A stretch of DNA of 6,844 bases, from NCBI GenBank assembly GCA_005881055.1, contig VBHW01000089.1:1-6844 (forward strand), read 5' to 3'. This stretch comes from Chloroflexota bacterium (GTDB taxonomy: Bacteria; Chloroflexota; Limnocylindria; Limnocylindrales; CSP1-4). A program made the position numbers and the translations under genes. A model generated the notes under the pieces. It made no database searches. It was given only the letters and a program-made list of their open reading frames with translations, and was not told the DNA's origin. Below, one piece after another: positions 1-5,773 of this stretch. The first letter of the stretch is position 1, and the number at the start of each line of letters is the position of its first letter.

Positions 1-1
1 C

Positions 2-97
2 GTCACGTTCCTCGACAACGGCCGGGCGCAGGTCGGATTCGAGGACCTGTTCGGCGGCGGCGACCGCGACTACAACGACAACGTCTTCGAGTTCCGC
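2..97 (+). other. C-terminal end of a DUF4114-like domain
   Basis: The first 32 visible residues contain VGFEDLFGGGDRDYNDNVFEF, in two parts: VGFEDL and then GGGDRDYNDNVF. This FED...DxDYND...F signature is the conserved acidic end of DUF4114, a domain found in many secreted multidomain bacterial proteins, whose conserved Glu and Asp residues suggest metal binding or possibly catalysis. The N-terminal part of the domain is outside the window. The acidic residues are at window codons 14, 15, 21, 23 and 26. A LruC-type domain ends in a similar motif and is the main alternative. Confidence 0.8.
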
Positions 98-3000
98 GGC
101 GGCATCCAGCCCGAGCCACCCCGCGGCCCGACCGCGAACGCCGGCCCCGACCAGACCGTCGACGAAGGCTCGCTCGTCACCCTCGATGGCACGGCCTCGA
201 ACGACCCCGACAGCCAGAACCTGACGTACTCCTGGGCACTCACGGGCCAGTCCGGGCCGCCCATCGTCCTCTCGTCGTCCACGAACGCCACTCCGACCTT
301 CCAGACCACGGACGACGCGACGTACCGCTTCACCCTCACCGTCAGCGACGGGACCTCCACCGACACGGATGGGGTCGTCGTCACGGTCCGCAACAGGAAT
401 CCTGCGCTCTCCGCTCAGGCCGATCCCGCGTATGCGGGCGGCGTCGCGCTCGTCACCACGAGCTTCACGGACGCCGGCATCCTCGACACGCACACCGGCC
501 GGATCGACTGGGGCGATGGCAGCGCTCCCCAGGACGTGGCGGTCAGCGCCCAGGGCTCCGGCTGGGGCAGCCTCATCGGCTCGCACGTGTACGCGACCGC
601 CGGGTCGTACACCGTCCAGATCACGGTGACGGACGACGACGGCGGCTCGGCCACGACGACCGTCGCCGGCCTGCAGGTCCTCGTGCCGGTCGCGCTATGG
701 GCGAACAGCAACTCGACCGACGCGGCCATGGAGTCGACGAGCGGCAAGGTCACCGTCGAGGGCCTCACCCACACGAACGACGACCTCCGGCTGCGCGGTG
801 ACCTCAAGACGTTCCATGGTCCCACCGAGTACGTGCGCACCCTCGACGTCGGGGGTGGCGGCGCGACCTTCGATCCCCCGGCCGTGCGGACGGCGATCAA
901 GCCGTTCCCGTTCCGCTTCGACATCGCGACCTATCGGCCGGGTGGCGCGGCCGCGCTGGCCGCGGGCGCGGCGTACCACGACATGTCCGCCCAGTGCGGC
1001 ACCGACGGCTCCTGGCACGTCGTCGGCTCTACCCTCACGAGCGGCATCTACTACACGACCTGCGGCGTCCAGATCGACGGCAACCCGATCGGCGGGACGA
1101 TCACGCTGGCGGCCGAGGGCGAGATCAGGGTCTCGGGCACCGGCGCCTTCTTCGACCCCTACACCGACGGCCTCCTGTTCCTGTCGAACAGCACATCGGC
1201 GAGCGCCATCCGCTTCGACGGGTCGAACTCGAGCTTCCTCGGCTACTCGTTCGCCGAGCGCGGGCGCATCGTCCTCAACGGGGCGGGCAACCACTACTAC
1301 TGCGGGATCCTCGGCGACCGGATCGACATCGCCGCGCGCGACCTGTTCGTCCGGGGCTCCGGCTGCGGCCGACCGGCCCACACGAACGCCCCGCCGACGA
1401 TCGTCCCCACGCTCGACCTCGACGTTGCGGTCGACAAGGCCGACGCGCTGCCCGGCCAGGCACTGCGCCACACCGCCACGGTGACGAACTCGGGCGCGAC
1501 GCTCGTGATCCCGGGCATCGTCGGGCTCGAGAACCTCGGCACGACGGACGTCACGGTCACGGCACACGACCTCGACCTCGAGTACCTCGCGGCGAGCGAC
1601 GGCGCCTGGCATGCCCTGCCCGGCACGATCACGATCGACGTCCGCGCCAATGCGTTCGCGGGCGTCACGTACCCCAGCGGCACGGAACGGATCGACGGCA
1701 CGCGCCTCGGGCCCGGCACGCTCGCCTCGTGGGGCTACGCGGCGGTCGACAAGCTCGACCCGGCCCAGACGGCGCTCCTGCTCGACCCTGCCCGGACGCT
1801 CGCCGTCCGCGCCATCTCGACGTCCACCACCTCGCCGGCGAACGCGCCGGTGCGCCGGTTGTTCCGCTTCGGCGACGACATGGCCGGGCAGATCCGTGCG
1901 CTTGGCGCAACGGCGACCGACGTCCAGGTGACGATCATCCCGCCGGCCGGCGACGCCCGCACCTTCAAGGCGCCGGGCACGCCGAGCCTGGCCTCGCTCC
2001 CGCCGGGGGCCTCTGCCTCCGTCCAGCTGGACGACACGGTCCCGGCGCCGGCGGCGCGTGCCGCCGACGAGTCGGACGCTGCCTATCTCGCGCGGCTTCA
2101 TGCCTTCGACGGGACGCCCCTGTTCGGGACGGCGCTCGCCCGCGGGACCTCGCCCATCGGGCCCGTGCTCGCGCCGGCCGACGTCGCCACGACCACCCGC
2201 CACCTGCCGATCGTCGCGGTCGCCAAGACCGGTCCCGCGGACGCGGAGGCCGGCTCGACGGCCGCCTACACGATCGCCCTGCACAACGAGGGATCGGTCG
2301 AGGCACGCTCGATCGCGGTCACCGACACGGTCACCGGCGTCGGTTCGCTGACGGTCAGCGGAGCCCCGACGACGCTCGCCGCGGACGCCTCCGGCTCGGC
2401 GAGCGCCAGCTACGCGATCCCCTCGTCGGCACCCGCACAGACGCTCGACAACGTCGGCACCGCGCGCTGGGCGGACACGGCCGGCAGGACGTACGGCCCC
2501 CTCAACGACCACGCCGCGACCCGGGTCATCGCCCCGCGCCGACTCGCCGTGACGAAGTCCGGGCTCCTGACGACCGCCGCGGACGGCAGCCAGTCGATCC
2601 GCTATGAGATCTCGGTGACGAACCTCGGCGACCAGTCGGTCACGAACGTCACCGTCGCGGACACGCCGGACGGCCTGACGGCCATCGTCCCCGGAACCGT
2701 CACGACGACCGGCGGGACCGTGACCTCCGGGAACGAGCCCGATGCGACCCAGGTGGGCGTCGCGATCGGGACGCTGGCCGGCCGCTCGACGCAGACCATC
2801 TTCTTCGAGGTCACGGTAGGCAGCGTGCCCGAGGGCGTCGTCTCGGTGAGCAACCAGGCAACCGTCTCGAGCACCGAGCTCTCGTCGATCGTGTCGGACG
2901 ACCCGGAGGCACCCGGCGCCGCCGATCCGACCGTGACGCCCGTCGGTCCGACCTCCGGTGGAGGCGGTGGGGGAGGCGGGGAGGCCCGCCCAACGATCGG

Positions 3001-5773
3001 GACTCCCACGCCCGCCGACGGCACCGTCCTGACGGGGCCGACGACGATCCACGTCGACATCACGCCGCCTGAGGGGCAGTCGGTTGCCTCGTGGAAGATC
3101 ACCGCGACGCGGGCAGGCACGACCGGCGAGACGACGCTTGCGACCGGTACCGGCGGAGCCGTCGATGCGGTCGTCAGCGCGTCCGCGCCCTTCGACCCGA
3201 CGAAGCTCCCGAACGGGACGTACTTCATCACGGTCCGCTCGACCGCGTCGGGCGGCGGCATCCAGACGTCCATGACCAGCCTCGTCGTCGATGGCTTCCT
3301 GAAGCTCGGTCGCTACGTCACGAGCTACCAGGACCTCTCCGTCGGCGTCGGCGGCCTGCCGATGCAGGTCCTGCGCTCGTACGACAGCTTCGACAAGTCC
3401 GTCGGCGACTTCGGCGTCGGCTGGCGGCTCGAGCTGGCGAACTTCCGGGTCTCGACGAACGGCCCCCTCGGCCGTGGCGGCTGGGTCCAGGAGGCGTCGA
3501 GCTGCGGGCTCATCTTCTGCACGCTCCACTACCGGAGCACGCAGCCGCACTTCGTCACCGTCGTGTGGCCGGACGGCCACCAGGAGATCTTCGACATGCA
3601 GCCGCAGGACGGGAGCACGTTCTTCCGTCCACTGACGGCCGCGGGATTCACCGCCCGGCACGGCTCTCCGTCCAAGTTGGAGGCCGTCGACGACAACTCG
3701 CTGTGGTATCCGGGTGACGGCAACCTCTACGGCGGCGGGTTCGGGACCGGCGGGATCTACGACCCGCAGGTCTTCCGCCTCACGACCGCGGACGGCCGGG
3801 CGTACACGATCGACCGGCGGAGCGGCCTCGTGTCGGCGAGCGACCCGAACGGCAACACGCTGACGGTCTCGCCCAGCGGGGTCACCTCGTCGCTCGGGCC
3901 CTCGATCGCGTTCACCCGCGACGCCACGGGTCGCATCACGAAGATCACGGGTCCCGCGAACGAGCAGCTGACGTACGTCTACTCGGCGGCCGGCGACCTC
4001 ACGTCGGTGACCGATCCGACGGGCCAGACGGTGTCGTTCACGTACGACGCCAACCACAACCTGCTCGTCACCAAGGATCCGCTCAACCGGCCGTTCCGGA
4101 CGCTGCACTACACGGACGGCCGCCTGACGGGCATCGAGGACGCGCTCGGCAACGTGACGACGGTCTCGAGCGACGTCGGCGATCGCCAGGAGGTCGTGAC
4201 CGACGCTGCGGGCCGCCTGACGACGATCACCACGTTCGACGCCCGTGGCAACAAGGTCCGCCGGGACGAGGTCTCGGACGGGCGCACGCGCACGACGACC
4301 TTCACCTACGACGCGAACGACAACGTGGCGTCCCGGACGGATCCGCTCGGCCACGCCTGGCGGGCGACGTGGGACGACCAGCGCAACCTCACGAGCTTCC
4401 GCGATCCAACGGGGGCGCAGGTCACGCTGACCTACGAGCGCGGGCTGCTCAAGACGTGGACGGACTCCGGCGGCAAGGTGACCGGGTACGACTACGACCC
4501 GGCGGGCAACCTCCGCTCGATCACCGACGCGCTCGGCAAGTCCGAGTCGTTCACGTACGACGGCCAGGGCAACCGCCTCACGAAGACCGACCGGACGCAC
4601 CACACCTGGACGTACGGCTACGACGCCCAGGGTCACCTGACCAGCACCACGGATCCGCTGGGCAAGATCACCGGCTACGCCTACGACGCCGCCGCCCGGC
4701 TGTCGACCATGACGGATCCCCTTGGCAAGATCACCCGTTACGGCTACGACGCCGTGGGCCGGACCACGAGCCGGACGGACCCGCTCGGGAACGTGACGGC
4801 CTGGACGTACGACGCCGTCGGTGGCGTCGCGACCCGGAGCGATCCGGGCGGCTTCACGACCAGCTGGCAGCGCAACGCCGCCGCGCTCGTGACGCGGCAG
4901 ACCGATCCGGCCGGCGCGGCCACGACCTTTGCGTACGACCCGGACGGGCGGCCGACGACCCGGACCGATGCCGAGGGCGGCGTGACGACCTACGGCTATG
5001 ACGGCGCCGGCAACCTCGCCTCTCAGACCGATCCGGTCGGGCGGGCCACGCAGTACGGCTATGACGACGCCGGACGACCCACGTCGACGACCAACCCGGC
5101 GGGCGGAGTCACCCGCTACGCCTACGACGACGGCGGCCGCCTCCTGACGACCACGGACGCCGCGGGGAAGGTCACGACCCGCGCCTACGACGCCCGGGGG
5201 CTGCTCATCTCGATCCGCGACCCACTGGCACGGGTGACGAGGTTCGACTACGACGCCGACGGGCGGGCGACCCGTCTGACTGATCCCTCGGGACACATCG
5301 CGATCACCGCCTACGACGACGCGGACCGGACGAACGCGAGCACCGACGCGGCGGGCAAGACGACGAGCTACGGCTACGACGACGCCGGCCGATTGGCGAC
5401 GCTGACCGATCCCCTGGGGCATGCGACGACGTACGGCTACGACGACGCCGGCCGCCAGACATCGATCACCGATGCCCTGGGCGACCGGATGACGTTCGGC
5501 TATGACGACGCGGGTCGCCTCATCCGGCGCACGACGCCGGAAGGCGTCGCCACAACCTATGCCTACCTCGGCCGCGGCCTCCTGTCGGAGGTGCGCGACC
5601 CGATCGGCAACCGGCTCGTCCGGACATACGACGCCGCCGGCCGACTCGCGACGGAGACCGATCCGCGAGGGGCGACGACGACGTACACGTACGCCGACCA
5701 GTGTCGATCCGCGACCAGCTGGGCGGCACCGTTCGCTTCGGCTACGACCTCGCCGGGCAACAGACGTCCCTGA
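2..5773 (+). CDS. Giant modular surface/secreted YD-repeat (Rhs/WapA-like) protein, 5'-truncated, ends at a frameshift stop
   Basis: This is an open frame from the first complete codon of the window to TGA 5771-5773, 1,923 codons, with no upstream stop, so the real start lies before the window. Domains in order: DUF4114 end, two PKD domains, a four-Cys solenoid-like region, an unassigned beta-rich stretch, two DUF11-like domains, Gly8 linker, Ig-like domain, Rhs entry module, then YD repeats. All the non-Rhs domains are types normally found outside the cytoplasm, so export is inferred; no signal peptide or membrane segment is visible. Only six Cys occur before the break, in two clusters. The last 23 codons (5702-5770) lack YD character and are out of frame, so TGA 5771 is probably not the natural end. 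No catalytic residues are recognisable. The role is inferred to be a surface or secreted stalk carrying an Rhs shell; an adhesin-only or secreted toxin-delivery function cannot be distinguished here. Confidence 0.9.
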   Translation, partial: VTFLDNGRAQVGFEDLFGGGDRDYNDNVFEFRGGIQPEPPRGPTANAGPDQTVDEGSLVTLDGTASNDPDSQNLTYSWALTGQSGPPIVLSSSTNATPTFQTTDDATYRFTLTVSDGTSTDTDGVVVTVRNRNPALSAQADPAYAGGVALVTTSFTDAGILDTHTGRIDWGDGSAPQDVAVSAQGSGWGSLIGSHVYATAGSYTVQITVTDDDGGSATTTVAGLQVLVPVALWANSNSTDAAMESTSGKVTVEGLTHTNDDLRLRGDLKTFHGPTEYVRTLDVGGGGATFDPPAVRTAIKPFPFRFDIATYRPGGAAALAAGAAYHDMSAQCGTDGSWHVVGSTLTSGIYYTTCGVQIDGNPIGGTITLAAEGEIRVSGTGAFFDPYTDGLLFLSNSTSASAIRFDGSNSSFLGYSFAERGRIVLNGAGNHYYCGILGDRIDIAARDLFVRGSGCGRPAHTNAPPTIVPTLDLDVAVDKADALPGQALRHTATVTNSGATLVIPGIVGLENLGTTDVTVTAHDLDLEYLAASDGAWHALPGTITIDVRANAFAGVTYPSGTERIDGTRLGPGTLASWGYAAVDKLDPAQTALLLDPARTLAVRAISTSTTSPANAPVRRLFRFGDDMAGQIRALGATATDVQVTIIPPAGDARTFKAPGTPSLASLPPGASASVQLDDTVPAPAARAADESDAAYLARLHAFDGTPLFGTALARGTSPIGPVLAPADVATTTRHLPIVAVAKTGPADAEAGSTAAYTIALHNEGSVEARSIAVTDTVTGVGSLTVSGAPTTLAADASGSASASYAIPSSAPAQTLDNVGTARWADTAGRTYGPLNDHAATRVIAPRRLAVTKSGLLTTAADGSQSIRYEISVTNLGDQSVTNVTVADTPDGLTAIVPGTVTTTGGTVTSGNEPDATQVGVAIGTLAGRSTQTIFFEVTVGSVPEGVVSVSNQATVSSTELSSIVSDDPEAPGAADPTVTPVGPTSGGGGGGGGEARPTIGTPTPADGTVLTGPTTIHVDITPPEGQSVASWKITATRAGTTGETTLATGTGGAVDAVVSASAPFDPTKLPNGTYFITVRSTASGGGIQTSMTSLVVDGFLKLGRYVTSYQDLSVGVGGLPMQVLRSYDSFDKSVGDFGVGWRLELANFRVSTNGPLGRGGWVQEASSCGLIFCTLHYRSTQPHFVTVVWPDGHQEIFDMQPQDGSTFFRPLTAAGFTARHGSPSKLEAVDDNSLWYPGDGNLYGGGFGTGGIYDPQVFRLTTADGRAYTIDRRSGLVSASDPNGNTLTVSPSGVTSSLGPSIAFTRDATGRITKITGPANEQLTYVYSAAGDLTSVTDPTGQTVSFTYDANHNLLVTKDPLNRPFRTLHYTDGRLTGIEDALGNVTTVSSDVGDRQEVVTDAAGRLTTITTFDARGNKVRRDEVSDGRTRTTTFTYDANDNVASRTDPLGHAWRATWDDQRNLTSFRDPTGAQVTLTYERGLLKTWTDSGGKVTGYDYDPAGNLRSITDALGKSESFTYDGQGNRLTKTDRTHHTWTYGYDAQGHLTSTTDPLGKITGYAYDAAARLSTMTDPLGKITRYGYDAVGRTTSRTDPLGNVTAWTYDAVGGVATRSDPGGFTTSWQRNAAALVTRQTDPAGAATTFAYDPDGRPTTRTDAEGGVTTYGYDGAGNLASQTDPVGRATQYGYDDAGRPTSTTNPAGGVTRYAYDDGGRLLTTTDAAGKVTTRAYDARGLLISIRDPLARVTRFDYDADGRATRLTDPSGHIAITAYDDADRTNASTDAAGKTTSYGYDDAGRLATLTDPLGHATTYGYDDAGRQTSITDALGDRMTFGYDDAGRLIRRTTPEGVATTYAYLGRGLLSEVRDPIGNRLVRTYDAAGRLATETDPRGATTTYTYADQCRSATSWAAPFASATTSPGNRRP
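131..388 (+). other. PKD/Ig-like beta-sandwich domain 1
   Basis: Residues 44-129 of the visible protein read as a PKD or REJ-like repeat: the entry TANAGPDQTVDEGSLVTLDG, then ASNDPDSQNLTYSWAL, then YRFTLTVSDG followed by a VVVTV strand. This is the classic start (A-N-A-G-x-D-Q), core (Y-x-W) and end (F-x-L-T-V-S-D-G) of the fold. These domains are extracellular spacers or binding modules. No enzymatic role is implied. Confidence 0.9.
398..688 (+). other. PKD domain 2
   Basis: The signature IDWGDGS lies at about 503-523 and is followed by HVYATAGSYTVQITVTDDDG from 584. This is the textbook PKD pattern: W-G-D-G turn, then H-x-Y...G-x-Y-x-V...V-T-D-D-x-G. It sits directly behind the first PKD domain with a short linker, forming a two-domain stalk. 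The GTG at 536 lies inside this domain and is therefore not a translation start. Confidence 0.92.
689..1377 (+). other. Beta-rich, solenoid-like domain with four cysteines
   Basis: About 230 residues rich in short beta-strand and Gly/Asn/Asp turns. The opening KVTVEGLTHTNDDLRLRGD and the later IRFDGSNSSFLGYSF, GRIVLNGAGNHYYCG and IDIAARDLFVRG resemble the rung-like 'G-x-V-H-S-N-G-D-I' passages of right-handed beta-helix or pilus-like surface proteins. It holds four of the six Cys of the chain (contexts SAQCGTDG, YYTTCGVQ, HYYCGILG, GSGCGRP), spaced so that two disulfides are plausible, which supports an oxidising extracellular location. I cannot name the family with certainty, and no catalytic motif is evident. 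Confidence 0.6.
1396..2200 (+). other. Beta-rich interdomain region, family not recognised
   Basis: The first part (TLDLDVAVDKADALPGQ, then HTATVTNSGATLVIPG and VTVTAHDLDLEYL) looks like a CARDB/DUF11-type beta-sandwich comparing 'terms before and after' in a repeat, possibly a divergent first member of the DUF11 series that follows. The middle contains FRFGDDMAGQIRALG and then VTIIPPAGDARTF. From about 2040 it becomes Ala/Pro-rich and poorly conserved in appearance (PAPAARAADESDAAYLARL), which looks like a helical or disordered linker before the next domain. No function can be assigned from the sequence alone. Confidence 0.45.
2201..2530 (+). other. DUF11-like (conserved repeat) domain 1
   Basis: The pattern VAVAKTGPADAEAGSTAAYT, IALHNEGSVEARSIAVTDTV, then a GTARW strand near the end matches the DUF11/CARDB-like signature: K-x-(A/S)-P-x...G-x-x-x-x-Y-x-I-x-x-x-N-x-G...A-x-x-V-x-V-x-D. 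These are extracellular beta-sandwich repeats of bacterial surface proteins. It is directly followed by a second copy. Confidence 0.75.
2537..2946 (+). other. DUF11-like domain 2
   Basis: The sequence opens RRLAVTKSGLLTTAADGSQS and continues IRYEISVTNLGDQSVTNVTV with ADTPDG, then later VSVSNQATVSST. These are the standard strands of a DUF11 domain (V-T-K...Y-x-I-x-V-T-N-x-G-x-x-x-x-x-N-V-x-V-x-D; N-Q-A-x-V). It is longer than copy 1 and ends in a Pro/Thr tail (DPTVTPVGPT) leading to the glycine linker. Confidence 0.85.
2957..2980 (+). repeat. Gly8 linker between stalk and Rhs portion
   Basis: Eight consecutive glycine codons (GGT, GGA, GGC and GGG mixed) between TS and EARPTIG. The codons differ, so this is not a simple trinucleotide slippage tract. 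It acts as a flexible hinge separating the DUF11 domains from the Ig-like/Rhs half and gives the cleanest visible boundary between the two halves of the protein. Confidence 0.9.
2987..3295 (+). other. Bacterial Ig-like domain preceding the Rhs module
   Basis: RPTIGTPTPADGTVLTGPTT begins a bacterial Ig-like sandwich: P-A-D-G...I-H-V-D-I-T-P, then SWKITATRAG and the ending KLPNGTYFITVRSTASGGG with a VVDG exit. The 'L-P-N-G-x-Y-x-I-x-V' closing strand directly before a KLGRY...DLSV segment is the arrangement commonly seen immediately upstream of YD-repeat cores in exported Rhs-family proteins. Confidence 0.8.
3296..3778 (+). other. Rhs entry module (start of the YD-repeat shell)
   Basis: FLKLGRYVTSYQDLSVGVGG then LPMQVLRSYDSFD and DFGVGWRLELANFRV are the conserved entry of exported Rhs proteins ('sytDLsVpvaGlPl-v-R-YdS...gdFGvGWrl'). 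It is followed by VVWPDGHQEIFDM and YDPQVFRLTT, the 'V-x-x-x-D-G-x...F' and 'tt-aDG-x-y' strands that lead into the repeats. A CGLIFC pair (Cys codons 3503 and 3518) is present in a loop and could form a disulfide. This module normally begins the beta-strand spiral that forms the shell wall. Confidence 0.9.
4652..4735 (+). repeat. Duplicated DPLGKIT unit, 63 bases apart
   Basis: Bases 4652-4672 and 4715-4735 both encode DPLGKIT, differing only at synonymous third positions and one Leu codon change (CCG CTG versus CCC CTT). The units are followed by GYAYDAAAR and RYGYDAVGR. Likely a local duplication of one 21-residue YD unit, older than the 6082-6168 pair because more synonymous differences have accumulated. 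Confidence 0.7.
5369..5517 (+). repeat. Three YD units in exact 63-base register with near-identical DNA
   Basis: The 23 bases coding YGYDDAGR are identical at 5369-5391 and 5432-5454; a third, slightly diverged copy coding FGYDDAGR begins at 5495. Starts are 63 bases apart each time. This is the most homogeneous block of the array at DNA level and lies about 200 bases ahead of the frameshift, which makes unequal recombination or assembly collapse in this area plausible. Confidence 0.8.
5690..5703 (+). other. Frameshift point inside a YD repeat
   Basis: Frame 2 reads TTYTYADQ up to 5701, then turns into CRSATSW. Frame 1 reads VSIRDQLGG from 5701. In the flanking repeats, the Tyr of the Y-D motif and the Asp of the DPxG turn are 11 residues apart (for example YDAAGRLATETD). 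Here only 8 bases separate the Tyr codon (5690-5692) from the Val codon (5701) where six codons (18 bases) are expected. The repeat is therefore about 10 bases short. That is one base more than a multiple of three, and it explains the shift. There is no homopolymer run and no X-XXY-YYZ slippery heptamer at the site, so programmed frameshifting is not suggested. A small deletion or an assembly collapse fits better. Confidence 0.85.

Larger units (their letters stand above)
3779..5701 (+). repeat. YD-repeat array, first part (period about 21 residues / 63 bases)
   Basis: Beginning LTTADGRAYTIDRRSGL and SASDPNGN, this array contains close to 28 repeat units with the consensus (Y/F)-x-Y-D-x-x-G-R-L-x-x-x-T-D-P-x-G-x-x-T. 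Good copies include TYDANDNV, DYDPAGNL, TYDGQGNR, GYDAQGHL, GYDDAGRP, GYDDAGRL and TYDAAGRL. From about 4480 most neighbouring units lie 21 residues (63 bases) apart. In known structures such repeats build a hollow beta-strand spiral around a C-terminal cargo; that is family knowledge, not visible here. Units 4170-4300 and 4850-4900 are more degenerate. Confidence 0.95.

Noticed and set aside
50..82. GGGDRDYND as an RTX calcium-binding nonapeptide
   Set aside because: Only one copy, and the preceding FED with following V-F-E-F fits the DUF4114 end better than GGxGxDxUx repeats.
536..538. GTG as start of the main gene
   Set aside because: The frame is open upstream to base 2 and codes for a DUF4114 end, a full PKD domain and the first half of PKD 2. 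The GTG lies inside PKD 2, after its WGDG motif.
994..2607. Plus-strand frame-1 open reading frame of 537 codons
   Set aside because: It is Arg/His/Pro-rich with no domain pattern and overlaps the solenoid and DUF11 domains coded in frame 2; a GC-driven shadow.
695..5422. Antisense open frame of 1,575 codons opposite the main gene
   Set aside because: Its translation is a monotonous Arg/Val/Gly/Ala mix with periodic echoes of the YD repeats on the other strand. Long antisense frames are expected in very GC-rich coding DNA, while the plus strand has clear domain homology throughout.
4480..5700. Periodic 63-base repeats as a CRISPR array or non-coding satellite
   Set aside because: The period is a multiple of three, differences are mostly synonymous or conservative, and the translation is a classic YD array.
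5690..5703. Programmed ribosomal frameshift
   Set aside because: No slippery heptamer and no evident downstream stem at the site, and the repeat is short by about ten bases, which recoding would not explain.
5771..5773. TGA as the natural end of the protein
   Set aside because: The 23 codons before it have no YD character, while frame 1 continues the repeats directly. It is reached only because of the frameshift.
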